This document shows positions 24,922 through 32,828 of a stretch of DNA of 38,009 nt, one piece after another. Positions within the stretch are counted from its first letter, which is position 1, and every line of letters starts with the position of its first letter. This stretch comes from an uncultured Thermomicrobiales bacterium (lineage in GTDB: Bacteria > Chloroflexota > Chloroflexia > Thermomicrobiales > CADCWN01), in assembly GCA_902806415.1 (NCBI GenBank), contig CADCWN010000245.1:1-38009 (forward strand), written 5' to 3'. The translations under genes were made by a program, and so were the position numbers. Under the pieces are notes generated by a model. The model saw only the letters and a list, made by a program, of their open reading frames with translations, did not search any database and was not told where the DNA came from.

Positions 24922-25100
24922 AAGAACGCGGCGAACAGCCGCAGCAGATCGCAGGTATGGACGCCGAGCGTCTCCCAGATCGGCTTCGGGCGCACTCCTC
25001 GTTTGCTTATCGGGCGTGGGGCCGCCCGTACTGTTACGGCACTGAGCGCCGTCGTGCCGACCGCGCCAGCGATAAATCCTGCCAACACACCGTTCGCCAT
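24922..25100 (-). pseudogene. Truncated start of a small membrane protein
   Basis: ATG 25100 is preceded by AAGGAG and GAAGGA. The product begins MANGVLAGFIAGAVGTTALS, then AVTVRAAP, matching the N-terminus of a common actinobacterial/Chloroflexota membrane protein (LAGAAGTTALNAVTYLD...). After about 20 residues similarity is lost, and the frame runs into the antisense of the universal stress gene. I infer a gene decayed or overwritten from its 3' side. Confidence 0.4.
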
Positions 25101-25358
25101 GAATCCTTCGCTCCTTGCCGCGAGATCGCTTTGAGATCGCCTTTTCAGGAAGGTGACCTACAGCCGCGCTGTTTGCGACAGCAACCCCGCCATTTGATCG
25201 CCGGTCGAGCAGGAACTATGCCAGGTGGCGGGGCGTAACTCCCGCGACAAGGATGGCAAGCGAAATGCGATGAGCATGGTGAGGTGGCTGGCGGAAGTTC
25301 CCCGCGCCGCATTGAGGCACTCGGGGTGCCGTACACGATACGTCGAGAGGTGACCATC
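25101..25358. other. Intergenic stretch with one hairpin
   Basis: No gene is supported. CCCCGCCA at 25185-25192 can pair with TGGCGGGG at 25226-25233. The stretch precedes the ferritin-like gene; no convincing promoter or iron-regulator box was identified. Confidence 0.4.
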
Positions 25359-25874
25359 ATGGCGATTGCAGGGCAGCAAACTGCGGACATTCTGGACAAC
25401 GCGAACGAGGCCAAGCGCGGCGAGATCGTCGAGCTGTTAAAGCAGGCATATTGGATGGAACTCGAGACGGTGATGAGCTACATCGCCAATTCGACCAATC
25501 CCGATGGTGTGCGCGCGCGGGAAATCTCCGAGGCATTGGCCGAGGATATCGATGAAGAGCTGGGCCACGCCAAACTGTTCGCCCAGCGGATCAAGGATCT
25601 CTACGGGATCGTGCCGGGTACGCTCGAATTCAGCCCGTCGCAGAAGATGCTGCAGCCGCCCGCGCAGCAGACCGATGTGGTCCACGTCATCAAGGGGGTG
25701 ATCGACGCGGAGAGCGGCGCGATCAACCACTACAACAAGATTATCGAGGCGTGCGATGGCGTCGATTGGGTGACGCAGGATATGGTGATCGACATCCTGC
25801 GCGACGAGCAGGGCCATCGTCGCCTCTTCGAGGGTTTCCTGCGCGAGTTCGAGGTCTCGAGCGATCGGCACTAA
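25359..25874 (+). CDS. Ferritin-like (bacterioferritin-type) di-iron protein
   Basis: 171 residues, four-helix bundle. Di-iron ligands fit the ferritin-like pattern: Glu34 or Glu36 in WMELETVMSYI, the ExxH pair Glu67/His70 (DEELGHAKLF), Glu118 (DAESGAINHY), and ExxH Glu150/His153 (RDEQGHRRLF). Such proteins store iron or detoxify peroxide. No haem-binding Met of true bacterioferritin is identifiable. ATG 25359 follows GAGAGGTGA; the frame continues upstream to 25284 without an SD. A hairpin terminator follows. Confidence 0.88.
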   Translation: MAIAGQQTADILDNANEAKRGEIVELLKQAYWMELETVMSYIANSTNPDGVRAREISEALAEDIDEELGHAKLFAQRIKDLYGIVPGTLEFSPSQKMLQPPAQQTDVVHVIKGVIDAESGAINHYNKIIEACDGVDWVTQDMVIDILRDEQGHRRLFEGFLREFEVSSDRH

Positions 25875-25917
25875 TCCCGTCGCAACAAGCTGAGCGATTT
25901 TGCCGCCTCGGGCGGCC

Positions 25918-25943
25918 AGGGGCGGGCAAGAATGCCCGCCCCT
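25918..25943 (+). terminator. 11-bp hairpin after the ferritin-like gene
   Basis: AGGGGCGGGCA (25918-25928), loop AGAA, TGCCCGCCCCT (25933-25943). Confidence 0.65.
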
Positions 25944-26026
25944 TCGCTTGTCCCGGACAGGGCTGAGTAGACGCTCGCGAAGCCGAGCGCGTACCCTGTC
26001 ACAAAGGCCGTGTGGGTGGTGTTCTA

Positions 26027-26701
26027 ATGGTGAGCGGGCGGGAACGCCGACGATGGACCGGCGGAGCAGGAGTGGCAACGAGCGTGGGCAGCGATTCACT
26101 CGCGCGCAATCTCGCCAACGGGGAACCGGGGGCGCTAGCCTCCGGCGAACGGCAAGGGGCGCGCTTCGAGACCCTCTTCCTGCGCCATTACGGTCGCGTC
26201 TTCGGGATCCTGCGTCGCTTGCTCGGCTCGAATGAGGCGGCCGAAGACGCGGCGCAAGAGGTCTTCTTGCGCTTGTATCGACAGGAAGCCCCGCCGCCCG
26301 ATGAGGCCGGGCTGAGTCGCTGGCTGGCGCGGGTCGCCACGAACCTCGGGCTGAATATCCTCCGCTCGGACCGGCGGCAGCGCAGCCATCTCCAGCACAG
26401 CGCGGTGCTCGACCGCGCCGAGGAGCCGGTGCGGGAGGAGCGGCACGATCCGGCGCGGGTGGCGCTCGCGCAGGAGGAAACGGCGACCGTGCACGCCGTC
26501 CTCGACGGGATGGGCGAACGGGCGCAGGCGCTACTGATCCTGCGCAACAGCGGCCTCGCGTATGCCGAGATCGCCGATGCCCTCGGGGTCGCGCCCAGCT
26601 CGGTCGGGACGTTACTCGCACGGGCCGAGCGCGAGTTTCGGAAGCGGTACGAGGCGCTGGACCGCGCGGAGGGCGCGCGGCGCACGGAGCGTGGCGAGTA
26701 G
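26027..26701 (+). CDS. ECF-type RNA polymerase sigma factor
   Basis: 224 residues. Sigma region 2 spans about 47-115 (FETLFLRHYGRVFGILRRLL, then EDAAQEVFLRLYRQ), region 4 about 155-210 (LLILRNSGLAYAEIADALGV, then SSVGTLLARAE), the helix-turn-helix that reads the -35 box. An unstructured 45-residue N-terminus precedes. ATG 26027 is the best start by position; SD is poor. The stop is followed at once by the anti-sigma frame, the usual sigma/anti-sigma operon in which the membrane partner sequesters the sigma factor. Target promoters are not deducible. Confidence 0.92.
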   Translation: MVSGRERRRWTGGAGVATSVGSDSLARNLANGEPGALASGERQGARFETLFLRHYGRVFGILRRLLGSNEAAEDAAQEVFLRLYRQEAPPPDEAGLSRWLARVATNLGLNILRSDRRQRSHLQHSAVLDRAEEPVREERHDPARVALAQEETATVHAVLDGMGERAQALLILRNSGLAYAEIADALGVAPSSVGTLLARAEREFRKRYEALDRAEGARRTERGE

Positions 26702-26769
26702 TGCTGGCACTGAGCCACGGTTCCTGGTTCGTTTCTTACTTCCCTTTAGACGCGGAGGACGGGGCGATC

Positions 26770-28050
26770 ATGCGGTGTATTGACGAGGGGCGGTTGCGCG
26801 CATACCTCGATGGTCAGGTGACCGAAGACGAGCGCATGGCGTTCGCGACACACCTGGATGGATGCGCGCTCTGCGCGGGCCGTCTCCGAGCGCTCGATGG
26901 TGACGCGCACGTGACCGCCGCGCTGCTGGCCCATTGGCTGCCCACGCCCAGCGCTTCGGTCGCTCCCTCCGAGGAGCGCTGCGCGAGTGTCGCGCTCGCC
27001 CGTTTCCAGGCAACCCTGCGCGAAGAGGCGCGCGCGATCGAACTCGCGCCCCGAGGACCGTTCGTTGTATTAAAGGAGCAGATGACCGCGATGTTGACAC
27101 GCCTCACCGCCCCACGCCTACGGCCAGCCCTGGCGGCTGTCTCGCTGGTGACGATCCTGGCCGTTGTCCTGGCGTTCAGCCCGATCAATTCGCTGGCCGA
27201 CCAACTCTTCAAGACGTTCCGCGTCCAGCAGTTCGCGGCGGTCGCGGTTCGTGTCCCCGGCATGACCGAACTGCCGCAGCCGCAGCAGGTCACGCCGGAT
27301 CAGCAGCTCCAACTCCAGCAGATGCTCGCCGCGCTCGGCACCCCGACGACGGACGCGACCAAGGACACGGTCGCCGAAGTCGCCGACAGCGCCGCCGCGC
27401 AGGCGTTCCTCGCCCAGCATGGCGCGACCCTCCAGGTGCCGGGCCAGCTACCCGCCGCGTACAGCGGCATGACCCCGCGTTACGGCACGGCGCAGCCGAC
27501 TTCGTCGACCTACACGCTGAACGTGGCGACCGCCCAGCAGTACCTGGCGCTGGCGAACTCGCCCGAGTTGAGCAGCCTGCCCTGGCCCGCCGGGGTCTCG
27601 CAGTTGACCTTCGGCCTCGACACCCCGGCGGCGGTCGCGACCTACTATGGCGATGGGCAGACCAACGGCCTCGGCATCGTGCAGATGGCGAATCTGCCGA
27701 ATGCCGGCCCCGGTGCCGGCCCCGCGCTGAAGCTGCCGGACGAGCTCGATGTCAACGCCTTCCGCGCCGCTATCCTCGCCCTGCCGGGCTTGCCGCAGGA
27801 CACCGTTGCGCAGGTGAAGAATGTGCAGGATTGGGATCGCACCCTGATCATCCCGGTCCCCCAGGATGCGACGACGAAGAACGTGACGATCGATGGCATC
27901 AATGGCGAGAATCCGGGCCTGCTGATTCTCGATGGTCAAGGTCGCGGCTCCCTGCTGCTCTGGCAGGATAAGGGCACACTTTATGCGGTTGGTGGCACTG
28001 TCAACGAAGCTGACGTCCTCCTCGTCGCCAACAACCTCAAGCCTCGCTAA
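26770..28050 (+). CDS. Membrane anti-sigma factor with zinc finger and large outer domain
   Basis: 426 residues. The cytosolic N-terminus carries a ZAS-type zinc-binding anti-sigma motif, HLDGCALC (His28, Cys32, Cys35), in the helix ERMAFATHLDGC. One transmembrane helix lies at about 119-137 (ALAAVSLVTILAVVLAF). The outer region of about 290 residues (Ala/Gln-rich, then strands) resembles DUF4367-like sensory parts, so it probably senses envelope stress and releases the upstream sigma factor on proteolysis (inference). ATG 26770 has GGAGG near; a GTG at 26701 overlapping the sigma stop gives 23 extra non-conserved residues. It ends with a strong hairpin. Confidence 0.85.
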   Translation: MRCIDEGRLRAYLDGQVTEDERMAFATHLDGCALCAGRLRALDGDAHVTAALLAHWLPTPSASVAPSEERCASVALARFQATLREEARAIELAPRGPFVVLKEQMTAMLTRLTAPRLRPALAAVSLVTILAVVLAFSPINSLADQLFKTFRVQQFAAVAVRVPGMTELPQPQQVTPDQQLQLQQMLAALGTPTTDATKDTVAEVADSAAAQAFLAQHGATLQVPGQLPAAYSGMTPRYGTAQPTSSTYTLNVATAQQYLALANSPELSSLPWPAGVSQLTFGLDTPAAVATYYGDGQTNGLGIVQMANLPNAGPGAGPALKLPDELDVNAFRAAILALPGLPQDTVAQVKNVQDWDRTLIIPVPQDATTKNVTIDGINGENPGLLILDGQGRGSLLLWQDKGTLYAVGGTVNEADVLLVANNLKPR

Positions 28051-28084
28051 CTTCCCTTCCCCTTCCCTACCCCTCCCTTTCCCT

Positions 28085-28120
28085 GCGGGGCGGGCGGCTG
28101 AGCCGCCCGCCCCGCCCTTT
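28085..28120 (+). terminator. 14-bp hairpin terminator after the anti-sigma gene
   Basis: GCGGGGCGGGCGGC (28085-28098), loop TGA, exact complement 28102-28115, then CCTTT. Confidence 0.75.
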
Positions 28121-28235
28121 GTCCGCCGCGCCACAACCCACCATGACGATGAGGGGCTGCTGAACGCGGTATCGCCGGAGGATTGGCCGAGGTGATGGCG
28201 CGGCGAGCAAGGCTCTAGCGGTGGGAAGAAACGAA

Positions 28236-28267
28236 GTTGAACCACAGAGCGCACAGAGCGCGCAGAG
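28236..28267. repeat. CACAGAGCG-type 9-base repeat
   Basis: TTGAACCACAGAGCG CACAGAGCG CGCAGAG: three CAGAG units at 9-nt spacing. Opposite-sense relative of the array at 8045-8090. It lies in a gene-free 588-bp gap (28051-28638). Confidence 0.65.
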
Positions 28268-28347
28268 ACGAGACGGGAGGATGAGAAGAGTATCGAGTTG
28301 AGCAGGGGGTGATCTGCGGCGGCTGGGTGACCAGGGAAGGCGGTGGA

Positions 28348-28509
28348 CCGGGGATTGAAATCCCCGGCTAGGTGGCCCGTGGCCACGAAGTCCACTGAAG
28401 TGGACTGGGCGTACCATTGCCTACCCTGATAAGGATCGCGCACCGACCGGATTTAGTTCACTTCAGTGGACTTCGCGACCGCAGCCACCTAGCGCCGATT
28501 TCAATCGGC
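28348..28509. repeat. Large inverted-repeat element with paired end hairpins
   Basis: Left arm 28348-28413 begins with hairpin CCGGGGAT-TGAA-ATCCCCGG and continues GCTAGGTGGC...CGAAGTCCACTGAAGTGGA. Right arm, from about 28458 to 28509, is its diverged reverse complement, ending GCCGAT-TTCA-ATCGGC. Stem changes in the end hairpins are compensated (CCGGGGAT/ATCCCCGG versus GCCGAT/ATCGGC), so pairing is conserved while sequence is not. No ORF inside; MITE- or REP-like. Confidence 0.75.
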
Positions 28510-28547
28510 GGCAAGCTGGGAGGGTGCCGCCCCCTCACCAGCACAGA

Positions 28548-28576
28548 TTGACAAAGCCTATCCCGCTCATTACCGT
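28548..28576 (+). promoter_or_regulatory. Promoter of nagA
   Basis: TTGACA (28548-28553), 17-bp spacer, TACCGT (28571-28576). Start near 28583, downstream of the in-frame ATG 28582, which supports the TTG start at 28639. Confidence 0.7.
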
Positions 28577-28638
28577 GCGCCATGCGAATTGCTTCTGCGC
28601 CGCGTCGATGTCCACTCGGTAGTGTGAGGAAGAATAGC

Positions 28639-29811
28639 TTGGGCGACGCAACACTGATCGGTTGTCGGGCGGTGACACCGGGCGGCATCCTGGACGATGC
28701 GGCGATCGAGATCGCGGACGGGCAGATCGTGGCAATCGAGGCGCGCACCGGTCGGGAGATTGGCACGATGCGCGATCTCGGCGGGCTGACCGTCCTGCCG
28801 GGCTTCATCGATCTGCACATCCACGGCGCGGGCGGGGCCGACACGCATGCCGGGGAGATCGCCGCGCTCGCCGCGTTCCTGCCGCGTTGCGGCGTCACGG
28901 CGTTCCTGCCGACCCTCGCCGCCGACGCGGAGGCGCGCACAGTCGCCGCGCTCCGGGCGGTCGGCGCGGCGAGCGCGGCAGGGGGGGCGCGGCGCGGCGC
29001 GACGATCCTAGGGGCGCACCTGGAAGGGCCATTCCTCAACCCGGCGCGGGCCGGGGCGATCCCGCCCGAGCATTTGCACCCCGCCGAGCCCGCGCGCCTC
29101 GCCCGGCTGCTTGATGCCGCACCCGGCGCGGTGCGCCTGATGACCGTCGCCCCGGATGCCCCCGGCGCGCTCGAGTTGATCCCGGCGCTCGTCGCGGCGG
29201 GGGTCGTGGTCAGCCTGGGGCATACGGCGGTGGACTACGATCTCTTCCGACGCGCGATCGATGCCGGCGCGCGGCACACCACGCACCTCTTCAACGCCAT
29301 GACAGGGATCGGCCACCGCGCGCCCGGCGCGGCGGGCGCGGCCCTCACCGACGAGCGGATCACGGTGGAGTTGATCGCCGACGGCGAGCATATCCACCCC
29401 GCGATCCTCGCTCTCGCCGTGCGCGCGAAGGGGATTGCGGGTGTCGCGCTCGTCAGCGACGCGGTCGGCCCCGCCGGGCTGCCACCGGGCGAGTATGCGT
29501 GGCTCGGGCGGCGTGTCCGCTCCGACGGCGCGACGGTGCGCCTGCCCGATGGCACCCTCGCCGGCAGCCTGGGCACGCTGGACCGTGCCCTGCAGACGAT
29601 GATCGCGCCGCTCCCGCGCGGTGCCGGGCTCTCGCTGGCCGACGCGGCCATCACCCTCGCCACCGTCCCCGCGCGCATCCTCGGCCTCGCCAGCAAGGGG
29701 ACGCTCGCGCCCGGTTACGACGCCGATCTCGCGGCGGTCGATGACCGTGGGGTGGTGCGGCTGACGATCGTGGGCGGGGAAGTTGTCTATGGCGTGTTAG
29801 CGGGCGGCTGA
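28639..29811 (+). CDS. nagA: N-acetylglucosamine-6-phosphate deacetylase
   Basis: 390 residues of the amidohydrolase superfamily, deacetylating GlcNAc-6-P in amino-sugar and cell-wall recycling. Metal and active-site motifs: LPGFIDLHIHG with HxH at 60-62, AHLEGPF with Glu129, LGHTAVDY with His195, HTTHLFNAM with His216, and VSDAVG with the catalytic Asp274. The HxH site is followed by AGGAD; two-metal or one-metal status cannot be read. TTG 28639 is chosen: GAGGAAG lies 6 nt upstream, length equals the family norm, and the mapped promoter starts after the alternative ATG. No nagB or transporter lies beside it. Confidence 0.92.
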   Translation: MGDATLIGCRAVTPGGILDDAAIEIADGQIVAIEARTGREIGTMRDLGGLTVLPGFIDLHIHGAGGADTHAGEIAALAAFLPRCGVTAFLPTLAADAEARTVAALRAVGAASAAGGARRGATILGAHLEGPFLNPARAGAIPPEHLHPAEPARLARLLDAAPGAVRLMTVAPDAPGALELIPALVAAGVVVSLGHTAVDYDLFRRAIDAGARHTTHLFNAMTGIGHRAPGAAGAALTDERITVELIADGEHIHPAILALAVRAKGIAGVALVSDAVGPAGLPPGEYAWLGRRVRSDGATVRLPDGTLAGSLGTLDRALQTMIAPLPRGAGLSLADAAITLATVPARILGLASKGTLAPGYDADLAAVDDRGVVRLTIVGGEVVYGVLAGG

Positions 29812-29857
29812 ATCATCCACGCAGCACTCGCTATACCAGATACTCTACGAATCGGGC

Positions 29858-31174
29858 TCAGTCATCCCCCGGCGCGAACGCCTCATTGAGCGCGGGCTTC
29901 GGGGCACGCCCGCGATTGAACATGAACCAAGTCCAGGCGAAGAGGAGCGCATAGAGGACGGCATCGACGATGAAGATCGCGCTGAGGCTGGCCCACTTCG
30001 AGAGCGCCCCGGTGACGAACGGCGCGGTCGCGCCGCCGACCTGGCCGAGGCCCGCGAGGGTGCCAAATGCGCCCATCTTCGCGCCCGGTGGCATATCACG
30101 ACCACCAATCGCGTAGGTCAGGGTCAGCGCGCCCCCAGCGAAGAGGCCGAGCAGCAGGCGCAAGATCATCAGTTGCCACCAGTGGCTGACGAAGGCGATC
30201 GGCACGCAGATGATCGCCCCCGCGAGGAGCGCGCCGAACAAGAGTGGGCGCGGTTCCAGACGCGTGGAGAGCCGCCCGGTCCAGACCGCCGCGAAGCTCG
30301 CCGTCACCGCGCCGAGGGTCATGACGACACCGGTGATCGTGCCGATACGGTCCTCCGGCGCGCCGAGCGTCCCGATGTAGAGCGGCAGGAGCGGCCCGAA
30401 CGATTTGTCGATGAACTGGATCGTGAACATCGCCACCGCCAGGCCGATGAAGAGCGGCAGGTGGAGCAGTTCCCGGAACGATATGCGGGGTTTCGGTGCC
30501 GGTGTAGCCATAGCTGTGGTCGCCGGGGCACCGCCCTGCTCCCGATCCTCGCGATAGGCGAGGGTGATGATCAGGAAGGCGATCACGCAGAGCCCGGAGG
30601 CCAGGAAGAACGAGCCTTTGAGGCCGAAAGCATCCACGATTACCCCGCCGATGAACGGGGCGGCGATCCCGCTGGCGAGCTGCGTCGCCTGGATCAGCCC
30701 GACCGCCTCGCCGACCCGCTGGCGCGGGGCGATCGTCGAGGCCAGGGCGACCGACATCGCGGCGACCCCGCCGAAGATCCCGATCGCCAGGCGCAAGGCC
30801 AGCAACTGGTAGATATTGGTCACGAACGCCATCAGCGCGATCAGGACGGTGAAGGCGGCGAGGGAGCGCTGCAACATCACCTTGCGCCCGTGCCGCTCGG
30901 CCAGGGTCGACCAGAGGGGCGCGAGGAGCCCCGAGAGGAGCGGGCTGATCCCGAACAGGAAGCCCGACCAGAGGGCGGCGTCGCCGGGATCGGTGATGCC
31001 GAGTTGCTTGATGTAGAGGGGCAGGAACGGCATCACGAAGGTGAAGCCGGTGAAAGAGACGAAGACACCGAACATCACGACGTAGAGGTTCCGACGCCAG
31101 GCGTCTTCCGGCGCGAGTTGCCAGAAGGCCCAACCCGCGCGCCCCGTCGCCTCGCCCCGCGTCTCCTTTTTCAT
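29858..31174 (-). CDS. MFS permease, multidrug-resistance type
   Basis: 438 residues with about 12 transmembrane segments. NLYVVMFGVFVSFTGFTFVM begins TM1, and the motif-A loop follows TM2 (LAERHGRKVM). The second half has RLSTRLEPRPLLFGALLAGA. Similar to drug/metabolite exporters of the MdtG type; substrate unknown. ATG 31174 follows GGGGGCGAG; the longer start at 31201 overlaps a TACAAT box on the minus strand, which makes it unlikely. Convergent with nagA across 46 bp. Confidence 0.87.
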   Translation of the reverse strand: MKKETRGEATGRAGWAFWQLAPEDAWRRNLYVVMFGVFVSFTGFTFVMPFLPLYIKQLGITDPGDAALWSGFLFGISPLLSGLLAPLWSTLAERHGRKVMLQRSLAAFTVLIALMAFVTNIYQLLALRLAIGIFGGVAAMSVALASTIAPRQRVGEAVGLIQATQLASGIAAPFIGGVIVDAFGLKGSFFLASGLCVIAFLIITLAYREDREQGGAPATTAMATPAPKPRISFRELLHLPLFIGLAVAMFTIQFIDKSFGPLLPLYIGTLGAPEDRIGTITGVVMTLGAVTASFAAVWTGRLSTRLEPRPLLFGALLAGAIICVPIAFVSHWWQLMILRLLLGLFAGGALTLTYAIGGRDMPPGAKMGAFGTLAGLGQVGGATAPFVTGALSKWASLSAIFIVDAVLYALLFAWTWFMFNRGRAPKPALNEAFAPGDD

Positions 31175-31252
31175 CGCTCGCCCCCTTCGTAAGGGAGCCA
31201 TTGTACATTACTTGTCGATAACGAGTGCGGCGATGACGCCTTAGGTCATCTG

Positions 31253-31490
31253 TCAGGCGGCGGGGACCGCCACTTCGAGGGCACTTGTGGTGGGCGCGGG
31301 GACCGGCTCATCACGTTCGCGCAACGCTTCCAGGTAAAGAACGACACCCTCACGGATGAGCTCCTCGACTTCCTCGCCGGGTATCGGCGGCGGCGACACA
31401 ACCCGGCAGATCGGACACGTAGGCGGAATAGCTCTCGGGACCGGCTTCGACAATGACCAGATAGCGCGGGGCTGCGTCCATAACCATCAT
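31253..31490 (-). pseudogene. HicB-like antitoxin gene broken by a one-base insertion
   Basis: Reading from ATG 31490 gives RYLVIVEAGPESYSAYVSDL, then PGCVAAADT, a typical HicB-like N-terminus. After ACC CGG the frame is lost; the neighbouring frame supplies GEEVEELIREGVVLYLEALR, then ERDEPVPAPTTS, the typical second half. Removing one base at plus-strand 31377-31381 gives one continuous 78-residue protein. It starts a base or two after the endonuclease IV stop on the same strand. No hicA is adjacent, so it would be a solitary antitoxin-like protein. Confidence 0.7.
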
Positions 31491-31491
31491 T

Positions 31492-32355
31492 TCAGGCGAT
31501 CAGCCCGCGCAGGAAGGCCATATTCTCGCGGTCCTCGGCCAGGTCGTCCCCTTTCGGGGTTTCGAGGAGGAACGGGCGACCGCGCAGCAGGGGGTCGTTC
31601 ATGATCAGACGGAAGCCGGTCTCGCCGATGTGACCCTTGCCGAGGTGCTCGTGCCGATCAGTGTGGCTGCCGAGCGGCTTCTTGGCGTCGTTGAGATGGA
31701 GGACGCGCAGGCGGTCGCGGCCAACCTCGCGGTCGAACTCCGCCCAGGTCGCCGCGTAGCCCTCGGGCGTGCTGATGTCGTAGCCGGCCACGAAGATATG
31801 GCAGGTGTCGAGGCAGATGCCGACACGATGGTGGAACTCCGGCGGCGTCAGTTCCAGGAGGCGGGCGAGATGCTCGAAGCGCCCCCCGAGATAGGTCCCC
31901 TGCCCTGCCGTCGTCTCCAGCAGCACCAGCGCGCGCTCGGTCTCGGCCAGGGCGCGGGTCATCCCGGCGGCAACGCGCGCCAACCCCACCTCCTCGCCCG
32001 ATCCCATGTGCGCGCCCGGATGGGTCACCAGGTAAGGGATGGCGAGTTGGTCGCAGCGGCGCAATTCCTCGGTGAACGCGGCGATCGACTGCTCCCACTT
32101 CCCGTCATCGGGCGAGCCGAGATTGATCAGGTACGAATCATGGACGACGACCGCCCCCGGCGCAATCGGCGAGGCGGCGAGCGCCGCCTTGAAGCGGGCG
32201 ACATCCTCGTCCACAAGGGGTTTCGCTTTCCACTGGTTGGCGCTCTTGGTGAAAATCTGGAGCGCGGTGCAGCCGATCCCCTCCCCGCGCGCGACCGCCT
32301 TGTCGATCCCGCCGGCGATCGACATATGCGCGCCCAGCATCAAGTCGTCGGTCAT
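31492..32355 (-). CDS. nfo: Endonuclease IV (apurinic/apyrimidinic)
   Basis: 287 residues. Zinc-dependent TIM-barrel AP endonuclease cutting 5' of abasic sites in base excision repair. Start LMLGAHMSIAGGIDKAVARG; zinc-site segments are LVTHPGAHMG (His), LLETTAGQGTYLG (Glu), ICLDTCHIFVAGYD (Asp, His), LHLNDAKKPLGSHTDRHEHLG (in two parts) with its Asp and His residues, and LLETPKG (Glu). All nine family ligands appear to be present. ATG 32355 follows GGGGGAGG. The broken HicB-like gene follows in the same direction. Confidence 0.95.
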   Translation of the reverse strand: MTDDLMLGAHMSIAGGIDKAVARGEGIGCTALQIFTKSANQWKAKPLVDEDVARFKAALAASPIAPGAVVVHDSYLINLGSPDDGKWEQSIAAFTEELRRCDQLAIPYLVTHPGAHMGSGEEVGLARVAAGMTRALAETERALVLLETTAGQGTYLGGRFEHLARLLELTPPEFHHRVGICLDTCHIFVAGYDISTPEGYAATWAEFDREVGRDRLRVLHLNDAKKPLGSHTDRHEHLGKGHIGETGFRLIMNDPLLRGRPFLLETPKGDDLAEDRENMAFLRGLIA

Positions 32356-32476
32356 CGATCCTCCCCCGAATAGAAGCAGGCGGGCGAACGCCCCCAAAAG
32401 ACGGTCGCGACAAGGCGAGCATCCGCCGCGACAAGAGGGGCCGAGCGTCCCGGCGAGATTTTTCCTCGGCGGATTC

Positions 32477-32725
32477 CTACCACTGGCGCGTTAGCAGGGC
32501 GAGCAAGCCGACCGCGCTGAAATAGAGGATGGCGATCGCGCCGAGCAGCAGGGCGCTGGCCTGGGCGCGCCGCCCCCACAGCCCGACGCGGCGCTTGAGG
32601 ATGGTCTGCCGTTCGCCCGAGAGTGCGGCGAGTTCGCGCCGTGACCAGCGGAGCAGCCAGTAGCCGATCCCCAAACCGAGCAGGCAGGAGAGGAAACCGA
32701 TAGGATTGATAACGGCCATGTCCAT
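32477..32725 (-). CDS. Small two-helix membrane protein of unknown function
   Basis: 82 residues. Hydrophobic segments at about 6-24 (INPIGFLSCLLGLGIGYWLL) and 55-76 (ASALLLGAIAILYFSAVGLL), with a positively charged loop between (RRELAALSGERQTILKRRVG), so both ends are probably outside. No family recognised. ATG 32725 is used; a second ATG follows two codons later. Divergent from the metallophosphoesterase gene with about 100 bp between. Confidence 0.65.
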   Translation of the reverse strand: MDMAVINPIGFLSCLLGLGIGYWLLRWSRRELAALSGERQTILKRRVGLWGRRAQASALLLGAIAILYFSAVGLLALLTRQW

Positions 32726-32828
32726 CGCTCGACCGACCCATTCCCTTCGCGCGATCAGCGATACCTCGACAGGCAGTATAGCAGCGGCACCGGACGCGCG
32801 GCACACCGTCGGAGGAAACGCAAAGAGC

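Noticed and set aside
26701..26769. GTG 26701 as anti-sigma start
   Set aside because: Adds 23 residues unlike any anti-sigma N-terminus; ATG 26770 begins the ZAS domain at the expected distance.
29858..31174. MFS and nagA as an amino-sugar operon
   Set aside because: They are convergent, and the permease resembles drug exporters rather than sugar importers.
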